DNA from: Phoma sp. XZ068
Lineage: Eukaryota; Ascomycota; Dothideomycetes; Pleosporales; Didymellaceae
Assembly: GCA_004835665.1 (NCBI GenBank)
Contig: RBKR01000021.1
Coordinates: 558,001 to 622,000, forward strand
Reading direction: 5' to 3'
DNA length: 64,000 nucleotides
The notes beneath the pieces were generated by a model that saw only the letters and a list, made by a program, of their open reading frames with translations, ran no database searches and was not told the origin of the DNA. Made by a program: the position numbers and the translations under genes. Shown one piece after another: positions 1 through 11,087 of the stretch (its first letter is position 1; the number at the start of each line of letters is the position of its first letter).

Positions 1-9
1 ATTTGACAG

Positions 10-1738
10 TGCGATGAGCTTAAGCCGTGTACTAATTGTGCAAGACATGGTGTACAATGTAGTTTGATCACCGATCCACCACCTTCTGCTCTCTCTGGGA
101 CTGGAAGTAGTGGTGTCGCTTCCAAACGTGAGCGTGAAAGCAAATCGTCAAATGAGCGTTCTAGAACTGTGAGTTGCTATGAGAACACTGTGCATCATGT
201 CGCTGAGAGGCCCATAGGATTCCTCGACATCTTCGCCTTCTTTGCTCATCGACTATGTTTTGAATCCATCAGCTATGTCACCTGGGGAGGGAACTTCAGA
301 GGGTAGTTCTCCAAGTTCGCAGCCAGATCAGTTCCCATTTTTGCGGCCGTTCATCCATAAACCTGCGACAAGCCAGTCAGATCTCTGGATTCGAGATGTA
401 GAGTTGATGTTTGTGAATCTTGGAAGTACAATGAAGGTAATGCTAAACTGACACAGGCATCACTGGACTATCGAGGCATATGACGAACTATCTCAACGAG
501 AGGACATGCGACATACTTGGAGGGTCGATGCCCCGAAGTTTGCTGTCACTCACACATTTTTGATGCACGAGATTCTAGCGTTCGCGGCATTTCACAAAGC
601 TTCGCAGATACCTGATAAGCACCAGGAGTATTATACCTTAGGCATTCATCACCAAGATCTTGCCATCAAAGGGATGCGTCCAAAGCTTCAAAATATCGTC
701 CCTGATGAAGCACCGGCTATTGTTGCCACTTCTACGCTTCTTACACTTGGTGTTTTTGCCTCGACTGGATTCGAGGATAGCTATGCAGACATACCCTCAC
801 CACCATCTGCCATTGACGGCATCTTGAATATCTTCTCGCTCATGCAAGGCATGGGCAACGTACTGGCACTTGCACAAAACCATGTCCTCGAGTCTTTCCT
901 TGCTCCAATGTTTCGCGATCCACTGGAGTCCACCCCCTCGCAACCACTACTCCAGGAATTGATACAGCATGCACCAAACCTAATTTCGTTCATCGAAACC
1001 AAAGAGGACATATCAGACCCGGAGCGCGCCGGTTTCCTAGAGGCCATCGCGCACTTCGAGCCTGTGCTCAAACTTGCCAGTCCTCCACGCGTGGATAATC
1101 GAGAGCTTCGGTTCCTTTTCTTCTGGCCCCTGCATCTCAATAGCAATTTCCTTGCCAGCATTCGCCAAAGGCATTCAGGAGCACTCGCTGTACTGATGTA
1201 CTACGCTACCATGCTGTTTGCTGCCGAGCCTCGCTACTGGTTTATGAACGGCTGGGGCCACCGACTGATGAAAGCTTGTTATGATGGTGTCGATAAAAGC
1301 TGGTTGCCAGTGCTGCAGTGGCCATTGTCCTTCTTGGAGACCGGTTCCACTTACAGTCTTTTCACAAACCTAAGTCGCCTCCCTGGAGGTCTCGGACAGC
1401 CGCAAGGATCTATTGTTCTGCCGTACGCGCAACAACCGCCTCAAACAGTTTCTTTCCGCCAGTATTCTGTACCTCCCTCACGATCACCTGAGGGCCAAAC
1501 ACTATCGGCACTCGACTCTACTAGTCCATATTCTCACCGAACAAGTCCAACGCCACAATTATATGCGCCGCCGTCGACGAGTTCCTCGCACCTACCTTCG
1601 GTGCCGGCTGCAGTGCAGAATCAGAACCAGAACCAGTATGGCGACTACAACAAGCTTGCAGCCAGCAAGCCTACAGATCACACGTATAGGCAGGAGTTAG
1701 GAACGACAGAACAGTCTTCGAAACGAGAAATCTCCTGA
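10..1738 (+). CDS. Zn2Cys6 fungal transcription factor, 5' end cut off by the window
   Basis: This is a nuclear DNA-binding regulator whose first exon or exons lie outside the window. I see exons 10-168, 218-408 and 457-1738. An acceptor AG at 8-9 opens directly into the second half of a zinc cluster, CDELKPCTNCARHGVQC, which carries four of the six Cys. Introns 169-217 (49 bp) and 409-456 (48 bp) have GT-AG ends, and the join across the second gives ELMHHW, a motif typical of the start of the fungal-specific activation domain in Upc2/Ecm22-like and related C6 factors. The long last exon is the helical regulatory domain, followed by a Ser/Pro/Gln-rich tail. Family assignment is firm. The target genes are unknown, and no pathway genes sit beside it to suggest one. 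Confidence 0.85.
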
Positions 1739-3005
1739 CAGGGATCTCACGACCGCAGGTTGGGACAGCTATCTAGGCGCGCTGACCACATGAATTCAGG
1801 CGCTATGACAATGTTGCATGGCAGACGCATGCATTCCATACTTTCTTCGAGGGGTGCAGTTGCAGTCTCAACTTTTTACAGTTAGTCTCACATAGTCCAA
1901 ATCCGACTTACACATGTCTAGGACGGCAACAAGAACGGCTGGAGGGACTCAACACACTACACTTTACCCAGCCAATGCTCAGCCAATGCTGTGTGCTTAC
2001 ACATCAGCTTGCAAGGCTTCCTGTCAGCGGCACCAAGCCTCTTTGCTGACCCGACTTACGACCCCCAAGGCTTCGATATTAGTATTGATCTCGACGCTAT
2101 TGATGACGTCGCCTTACGCCTCATATGCGACCTCACACGGGAAGCCCCTGCACTTCATGCCTTTATTTTTGTACAATCTCACTGGCGCTTAATTAGTGCG
2201 GCTAGCGATTGCGGCCGCTCGCATACCTCGTCGTGACCCTGGCATGGTAGGAAACCTCGGTCGTTGGAGATAGTTGGACACAATTAATAATAATTATATT
2301 CGCCTGAGGCTTTCTGCGCTGAAGTGCAGTTCTGTTGCAGACGAATAACGCTAATAACACGTTAAGGTTCAATGCCGATGTTATCCTCAGGGTGAAGGAG
2401 CAGGCCCAGCGCCAGGATGCCTGGTCTAGCTGTCTCTACATCGCGAAAGAGAAGCTCTCCATATAGCCATGCGTAGCTCTGTCTGGATTTTGGGCTCTGC
2501 AGTAACTTTGGCACGGGCCAAGACTTTGCGCGAGGTTTTTTGAGTTCTGGGCTGGTTGATACGCGATGAGACGCTCTGTAACCGAATCGCTTCCGCGCCA
2601 GAACATCTCGCCGGAGCAATCGTATCCTGGCGGCAGATTTGACAGATTCTGCAGTATGGTCTGTCTTGTGCTCAGCTCAACTAGTACCTTGCGCTTTGCA
2701 ATAAGTATGCATCACGATGTTTCAGCTCGCCGACAACGCTACTGAATGGTGAACTTTGTCAGTTCAGCTGCACAGCCATCGTCCGGTTGGCTGAAAATCT
2801 ATCACACCAATGCCATCGCCAGAAACATATCATCAGCAAACGCATGGTATTACATCTTGTTGTAAAGAGAGTACTAGTGGGTATCAAAATCTCCGTAGAA
2901 AAGCCCTCGATGGGGATATGAGTTCAGCAAGTGCCGACAACGAATGAACAGTAATAGACACAAATAAAGGCGAGACTACAGAGGTGTCTCGCATCGCTTC
3001 ATGCC
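1739..3005. other. Intergenic, no supported gene
   Basis: Only short overlapping reading frames of up to 92 codons are present, on both strands, with no splice-consistent model. A frame at 1991-2236 (+) has ordinary-looking composition but starts inside another frame and resembles nothing I know. Confidence 0.5.
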
Positions 3006-5308
3006 TTATTCCGACAGCGGTCGCTTAGGCTCCCTCGCCCATCGTTCTTGTTCCTCAGGTGTGGGTTGAGATACGGCTGTGCTTTCGCTCGCGATTGTAG
3101 TGTCACTGAGACCTCGCTGATGGGAGGGGCGTCGCTCTTTCGCAGCTTCGGTGGTATCTGTGGGTTGCGTCTCATCTTTGGGAAGTACTGGCCCGCCGAT
3201 AGTAGTAACTTCCGCGGGGTGTACTGGCTTTGTCGCGTCTTTTTTGTGGTCTGCCAGCCTTTCATCGATGTTTGTCGACAACGATGTATCGCTCGGCCCG
3301 TGGCTTTGTATCGGACTACTGAGAGGGCTCACCGCCTCGAAATGTGTATCTGAAGTATGGAAATGGCCTTCATCACCAGGCAGCTCAGCGATAGGCGTGC
3401 CAGGAGTATTACAACCTGACGACGCGCGATCTCTCTGTGCACCTCGCCTGTGAGGATTACCAGGGGTGAAGTAGTCACGACCACTATCCACATCGCTCGA
3501 ACTCTCTAGAGGAGGGCTATAGAGTTCTGCAGGGGGGCTATCGGGGGACATTTCGCTAATTGGGGGGATAGACTTGTGATCGTTCGTGTAGTAGCCGCCG
3601 ATGGGAGATTTTGGTGAGCTAGGGAGGTCGGAGCCAGTCAGTTCGGACACACGTCGGTACTTGATCTCTTGACCAGCCAAGGTTGGATCGATCTGCGAGA
3701 CCTCATAAGGCTTCTGGGCGACTTCTTTCTTATTCTTCCGTTTTCTCCACCAGCAGAACGCAATTATACCAGCGGCGACAAAGGCGACAACAATGCCTAC
3801 CACGGTGCCGGCAATGGCACCAGGAGCCAGTCCGCCGCCGCCAGAGGCGTTTGTTGGCTCTGGAGGGACGTACGTTGTATTAAGGATTGTCTTGATGTCG
3901 GCACTCGGCATTGGATCCGAATAGTGTGCCTGGGCAACTGTGAAGTTGGCCCGTTCGTAGTCGACAACAATGTATGCTTCTTGGAGAAAGGTTCGACCTA
4001 GAGTGCTGGTACCATCCTTCGACTTCTTGATTGGAAAGTAGTTTGTAAGGTTGTCTCCCGTCTCAGAGCCAATTTGATGATCGAAAGCCGCATATGGTAG
4101 ATCGATGTTTGCGAACTTATCACCGCCTCTGGGGCCGGCTCCAATCTTGAAGGTAACCTTTGCGTTTTGTAGTTTGTTCCAGTCATGCGCGGATGAGTTC
4201 ACGTAGTAAAGATTCTGCCCCTCGTCATACTTTAGTCGAAATTTCTCCTGAAAGAGATTGCAAATACTCTCCGGAAGCACAAGATATGGGAGGGTAGAGT
4301 CGATGTTGGCGCTAAAGCCTCCTGTCGTATCGGCGGTAAACGAGCTGAAGGTTGCCTCGACGCTTTGATCAGGGGTGTAGATGATAGACTGCACGCCTAC
4401 AGCGAGCGTGGTGTTCTTGTTATTCGCCATTGAGATGGATACAGATTGATCCGCGATACGTGACTTGTCATATCCGCCGAGAACAAGACTTCCGAGCCCG
4501 TTGTTGCCTAAAATTGGTTATCAAAAATGACTTGTAATAGACTGCGGATATTGTAGAAATACAAAGGCTGCTCATATGAGAGCACAACCCCTAGACTCCC
4601 TTATCGTGTATTAAATTTCGACTTACGATAGTAGGCACCTGCTGTGTAACCATAGGACGAGCTTGCGATATTGGAATCGTGCTCAAACTGTGTCAAAAAA
4701 GTGTTCTTGGGTGAACCATCTTCGCCAACCTGGCCGACTGCGAGTCCAAATGACCCCATGAAGAAGTCGCCAAACGTGTACTTTGCAACGTAGCGGGCTT
4801 CGAGAACAAGACTGCTTGCTGAGCTTTCTCCGAGTCCGACATTCGAAATTCCCCACACTCCTTTCAACGTGCCATTGGAAGAATTGCTTGCGAAGTCTGC
4901 TGTGTACCAGTAAGGAAGCGGGATGTCATACAATCCATACATTTTCCAGTTGTCTTCCGTCATGCCCTTTGGCTGTTGTCCCTTGTAGGGCAAGACACCA
5001 CGCTTCTTTGCGCAGGTAGTGTCGCACCATTCATTCTGTGCAGGTAGTAGAGTGACAGGCGAGGAAGTAGATATCAGAATCTTGAAATTTTGCCCATCAT
5101 GCCCTTCAACATCTGAGTTGACGTTGATAATGAAGGATGACCATTTTCCATCGTTGCCATCGAATGTACCACTGGCATTCACGACCTTTGGCAACGGTGG
5201 AAGCGGAATCGTATCGACGCGCTTGCGGAGACGCATCGTGGGAAGGATTAAACAGCAAGCAGGAAACAGACTTGTGGGCGAGCGAGCAATAACAAGGGTC
5301 AAGAACAA
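3006..5308 (-). CDS. Membrane-anchored aspartic-protease-like protein, probably catalytically dead
   Basis: Two exons, 4627-5308 and 3006-4507, with an intron at 4508-4626 whose join gives AYYRNNGLGSLVLGGYDKSR, a typical fungal A1-peptidase stretch. The N-terminus is unsettled: the frame is open to 5308 without an ATG, and the first ATG is at 5236, giving about 703 aa. A signal peptide would be expected, so a further 5' exon is likely. The lumenal pepsin-like fold is followed by a single TM helix near residues 433-457, a WWRKRKNKK stop-transfer and a long cytosolic Ser/Pro/Glu-rich tail. At the first active site, where DTG is expected, the sequence reads ILISTSSP with Ser for Asp. The second site reads IDSTLPYL, so Asp is kept but Gly is lost. 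This suggests a receptor or scaffold role rather than proteolysis (inference). Confidence 0.75.
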
Positions 5309-7046
5309 GGGCGCGAATCGCAGAAGGACTAGTACATTTTGATAGGCCGGCTAATGCCAGCAACAGCCTCGCATGAAGCATCGATGTCAGCTTCGGGTGA
5401 TGGAGGGGACAGACGGGTCACGGCCTCGCCATGCGTCAGCGTCACAACGAGCGGAGCCTTCGCGATCCAAAAGATAGGGCCAGCTGGGTGCTGGGGGTGT
5501 CAAGCCCGATTGCTTTCTTTTGAGCATTCTCCGCGCCACGAGCGGGGTGCACTGATCGCGCTGCCAGCACGACAGCCTCGTGCGTTCCACTTGATAACAT
5601 CCCTACAAACGACAGGTCCATGTAGACCGGTCAGTGAACGCAGAATTTGTGTACGATTCCAGGCTGGTTATTGGAGGAGAAACAAGTAGGGTTGTCCTCG
5701 CAGCATCTGGCGTGTTGTGCCCAGGCCAGTCTAAAAAGATGTGTGCTAGGGCTGCAGGAAGAGTTGCAGCGATAATGAGGTGGCTGAAGAAGGAGGATTG
5801 AAGGCGGGCCGACGAGCGTTGAGCTTTATTCCTAAAAGAGATTGGTGGCCGCCTTGATCAGCAGGTGCAAGGGCAGGACCCTGCAACGCTAGACAGGCCC
5901 TGCTGAACAGTACACTTTTAGCCATCCGCTTGCTTACTCTCCAGCATTACAATGTTTGGTTCAGCAAGTTGAGCTGAACGCATCAACTCATCGCTGCACA
6001 GCTTCTCATAGGTCGCAACCGCGCAGTGTGTAAACTATAATGATCATAGCAAGGCGAGCGATGCACCCAATGGCAGAGCAGAAGTACCACGGTGCCGTCG
6101 AACTTTACCAATATTCGGCCCCCAGTTTACCGAGCGGGCTTTGTCACCCTCCACCAGAGCCCTGCCTCGCGCTAATGTAGATACTCACTGGCGGCCTGCA
6201 GCTGTCTAGCACACTGTTGGCAGGCCACTAACTACAATTAGCCTGCGGTCGTCAATGTCAGCAAATGCCATGGGCGAGGTCTTTGCGAGCAATATGTAGA
6301 CTACAGATATGGATAGTGTGCATACAGTCTTACATCTGCCCGACCGTGTCCGCGTAGAGAAGCCGAGTCTTACATCCGCATTCTGCACCACATCCGATGC
6401 GTCCTGGCCATGCCTCCGCCTCTCGCGCCATCCAACCATCAGCGGTGCTCACCATTTCCTCATGGCGGTCACGTCTTTGCCTCGAATAGGTCTAGCGATG
6501 ATGAGCCACCTTTCTTTGACCTGCTCCGGTCCTGACGGAGCGGCTGTCGAACGGCGAGCAGCCAAGCCGATTGTTGCCTTCCACTTGCATGATATTTGCC
6601 CAGGACCTGATGTATATCATCCCGGTAGGCAGAAGTTGAAGCTCGAAGTCGAGACCTGTCAGCTCAATGGCACGCTAATGTAAGCTGTGGGCTGCTTGCT
6701 ACTGTAATCCTTTGCATATAGTCACGGGCTGCTGTTCACTCGCCTCTCATTCTCGCAAGCTCCAGCCTTCAGCCTATCGTTACTCTTGAGGTACGTGAAA
6801 CTTTTCTGTTACACCCTTGCTCAACCCTTTGGTACCAAGGCAGGTTATCTCCACTTTGATATGCCATCGATTGTGTGACTCTGTAATGGGGTTGCCTGTG
6901 CTTTTGTCCACTTTCCCTAAGGGCAAGGGCGCCCTGCCTGTGACGATCCTCCACAACTGTACCAATCGCCTCACGTGCATGTCTAATTATCACAGTTTCA
7001 AGCTGGTGCATTCGCTCAGCCGGCATAGTAGTCGCTCGCTTTCAGG
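5309..7046. other. Intergenic, 1.7 kb
   Basis: It contains only short unsupported frames. It holds the upstream regions of the protease-like gene (leftwards) and the mucin-like gene (rightwards). A missing first exon of the protease-like gene may lie near 5310-5460. Confidence 0.5.
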
Positions 7047-10000
7047 ATGCGCGGTCTTTGGTATCTTCTGGCTGTCGCCGGGGTAGTTATCGCCCAAGAT
7101 AACCAGACCGTTCAGGCTCTGAAGGCCCCCCCAAGCCCTTCAACTACAGAAGAGGCTTTGCTATCTGTTGCAGGTGACGGCGGTTACGGGAATACTTGCA
7201 AAGCAACAGTCACAAGCTGGAGAACCAAAGATCCATACACGGTGACCATCACCAAACCTGGTCCCAAACAGACAGTCACAACCACCTGCACCGAGACGAC
7301 AACTGTTCACGACACTAAGACATTAACTTCTACAACTACCTGCACGGTCGTAAGTATACCTTCCTACCGTCTGCTATTTCGGAGGCATTGCAGCTTGAGC
7401 GCTTGACCCTTTCTACATGATTCTCATTCGAGTATACAAGAGCAGCTTCATTCAGCCTTGTGAGGGTTTCCAACGTCACTGCTACGAAAGAGAGGTCTCT
7501 AATGTGTTACCCCGATCCCTCCGTCAACGCTGGACAAAGAAACGAAAACGCTAATTCTTGCACCAGACTACAACGGCACCAGGCGTCAACATCACCACCA
7601 CTGAGGTAAGTCTATTTAATCATTCATAATAGTCCTATACTGACCGAATCAGACGGTTTATAAAACCACCTCTGCCTATGTGACGATCACAGGCCCTGCA
7701 TTACCTGGACAGAACATCACAGTCACGGAGACCACTGTACGAGCTTTGCAAGTCCCAATTACATTCTGGAAGCTTATTAACCATCCATCAGACCTGTACG
7801 AGTACCCTCACTTCGACTACGGTGCGTTTACTCTAATCCTGTTGTACCTAAGATGGTGCTGACTTGTGTAGACTTGCACCACAACACAAACTGTAACGAA
7901 AGATGTTGTCACCACAGTTCCCGGTCCTACTGTCACCTACAATAACACCGTTACGAAAACGGATCTGCAGACCTCCACATACACTACTACTATTATTAGC
8001 GTACGCCCCCACCCCCTTTTCTAGTGTTACAGGAAAAGGCTGGATGTTGTTGTGCAGCCACCAAAGCCAGAGAAAGTGTACTCGTGAAGTGCCGGCTTTC
8101 CCGTAATATTTGTGCCCTTCTGTCCTCCACTGACCAAATCATAGCTGGTGCCAACAACGGCTGTCGAAACATGGCGCACCACTGATATAGAGACATTCCA
8201 CACAACAGACTTGGTAACATTCCACACAACAGGTAAGCATTCAATGCCTTCAGGAGTCCGACTGCTAATTGATTCTGCAGACTGGTCGACATACGTCAGC
8301 ATCTCTACCACGACATACACAACATGTATCACAAGTTTCATAACTACAAGCTACCCAGTCACTATCGATACTACGCATACAGAATGGCGAACCTCTTATA
8401 TCACAACTGTACAGACATTAACAACGACAGATTATATCTCAGTTACACAGACAATCGAAGGGCCCACAAAGACGATTGAGACGCCTGGACCAACGAAAGA
8501 AGTGACGAAGGAAATATCAGTCCCTGGCCCTGTTGAGACGATCCGCGAAACCTACCGTACGACAGATGTAAGCACATACAAGACCACGGAGGTTTCAGTG
8601 AGCACCACCACCTACTCCACATGGTATACTTCTTATATCACGTCCTGGTACCCAACGACGATTACCCTACCAGGCACGACATATACGTCTTGGATAACAA
8701 CTATCATCACTTCCCTCGTTCCTACAACCACGACGGAGCGATTCTCATACACTGAGACAGTTGAGAAGACAATTCAGACGCCAGGCCCTACTCAAACAGT
8801 GAGGGAAACAATTGAGACGCCCGGCCCCACTTCAGAGAAGACTATTGAGATCACAAAGGTCTCAATCGAGACCCGTTTGAGTGTTGAAACACAAGTCAGT
8901 ATCCAAACACAATACACCACGGAGACTGAGGTGCGGACGACGACTACAACGTCCTACAGCACCATAACCGTCCCTACCACAATTCCAGGGCCCGAAACTA
9001 CATATACGACATATATTACCATATCTTTCCCTGTAGAGGTACTCGTAACGACGACCGTGCTATCATCCTATCCAGTAACTGTGCCTGGCCCAACTCAAAC
9101 CACGACTGAGCGCACGACTGAGACTCAACTGAGTATTCAGACATCATACATCACTACAGAGCGTGTGATTACTGAGACTTCCACAACTACATCATACGTA
9201 CCAACCACAATTACGGAGCCTGCATCCACGATAACTCTTTCTGGAAGCGTAGTGACTCAGCCGGCGTCTACCATCACATCATACATCACATCAATCATCA
9301 CCACCGAAATCGTTCGAACCACTACCGAGATCGTACCTACCACAATCCCTGTAACAGTTCCAGGCCCGACTCAAACCTTGGAGGTGACTCGAGTTGAAAT
9401 TTCGGTGGTAACCAGCACCCTCGAACTGACGGTGACGAGTATCTCGACATCGATATCCACTTCTCTCTCTACCATTGTGCTACCACCGTCGACCAGTATC
9501 ATTACGACAACGTTGCCCGGAACTACGCAGATCGTAACTGTCCAACTTCCCCCAACAACGATCTTCTCGACTATAACTAGTACCTCAATTGTCCCTCCGG
9601 TAACAAGCACAATTACCTCGACCGCGCCTGGGCAGACAATCACCACGACTTTGACTCTGCCTGCAAGCACAGTGACTACGAGCTTCCTGTCCACCATCAC
9701 ACTTCCAGGCCAGATCACTACAAGCACTGTCACTCTGCCGGGCTCCACGCAGATCATCACCAGCCAAATACCAGCTTCTACGATCACCTCTACGGTACTC
9801 TCCTCGGTCATAGTCACTACTACTGAGCTAGTGCCTACCACAGTTGTGCAGACATTGACTCCCGGCGTTAGCTCTACACCGGAAGCCAGCTCCACCAGTC
9901 CAGCCTCAATCTCATGCACGAGCGACTGCCAGATCGATGTCACAGCCACTCGTCTACAATACCCTGGTGTTGTTGTTGTCGAAACAACCACTCTACCTCT

Positions 10001-11087
10001 CGTCACGGTCGATATCTACACCGATGCTGCAGGCAACGATGTTAGTACTGGCGCAACCCGTACTGGACTTCCAACTCCTAGTCAGACTATTACATGGGAG
10101 TTCGAAGGAGTTACTTTGACATGGCCAACAGTGTATGCTGCATACGCAACGTTCAGCCACATCTCTGTAGAACCCGTAGGGTCTCAGTGTGTTAGCGAAA
10201 CCCTGACTTTGGGTCTGCCCTCGCCAACAGACTTTGCTCCACTCATCGTCGTTGAAAGCAACATCCCCGACCCTAGATTCGTGGCCCCATCTGTTGTGAG
10301 CTATCTAAACACCCTGCCTACTGTCCTTGCCCAGCTTGGCCGATCGATCGGCGAGGGTGCATGCGACCCTATCGTTGGTGGTCGAACAGAACAGAGCACT
10401 GCAACAGAGGGAACCACCACCTACCTATCGTCGGCAGCAGATGCTGGATCAACTTCCTACAACCGTATCCCGACAGCACAAGCTCAAGTTACTCCAATTA
10501 CTTCTGCTACAGAGACGGCAACGGCGACACCAGGCTCAAGCAACGCTCCGTCGAGCGCTCCGTCCTCTCAACCATCCAGCTCCCGTAATATCCCCTCTCC
10601 ATCTTCATCTACCTCTTCCAGCGCAACAACAGAAGCAAGTAGCGAAATTGCAGAGTCCAGCAGTGCTACTCAGGAGCCAAGCAGTGCGACTCCGGAGTCA
10701 TCTCCAAGTGAGTCCTCACAGCCGCGTCCTAGCCAGCCTGCTGCATCCAGCAGTTCTGTTATTCCATCCTCGAGTCTTGCGCCGCCGTCGAGCAGCACCG
10801 CTGACTCCTCAGCAGGTCCGATATCGTCTTCCTCTGCTGCTTCTTCCGAGGATATCAGCACGATTGAGAGCAGTACACCCAGCATCGGAACCTCATCCGC
10901 AGCAGTACCACCTCCGTCAATCTCATCTGCCCGCTCCTCCACTCGAACAACCACGAACTCGGACGGGACAGCATCGGGCATCCGTCCCAGCTCCAGCTTT
11001 GTGGAGTTCACGGGTGGTGCCCCACTACCCACAGCCATTGCAGGCTGGCTGTTAGGAGCCGCAGGTATTGGCCTGGGCTTGTTCTAA
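7047..11087 (+). CDS. Large GPI-anchored Thr/Ser-rich mucin-like cell-wall protein
   Basis: Predicted exons are 7047-7349, 7567-7605, 7653-7736, 7792-7821, 7872-8000, 8145-8232 and 8281-11087, about 1159 aa. The start MRGLWYLLAVAGVVIAQ is a clear signal peptide. Residues from about 60 to 800 are dominated by Thr, Ser, Pro and Val, with repeated PGPT and TTTxY-type motifs that should be heavily O-glycosylated. A less repetitive Cys-containing domain follows (ISCTSDCQIDV... to ACDPIVGG, about 9915-10377), then a Ser-rich stalk and a C-terminal hydrophobic tail ending AAGIGLGLF that fits a GPI signal. It probably acts at the wall surface as an adhesin or spacer. The splice sites all match GT-AG, but the 217-bp first intron could hide another tiny exon. 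No close functional analogue is recognised. Confidence 0.8.

Noticed and set aside
437..456. A 20-bp GT-AG intron in the Zn2Cys6 gene
   Set aside because: It is too short to splice. The donor at 409 gives a 48-bp intron and restores the ELMHHW motif.
9371..10006. 211-codon minus-strand frame
   Set aside because: It mirrors the Thr-rich repeats of the mucin-like gene (Val-rich antisense) and is not a separate gene.
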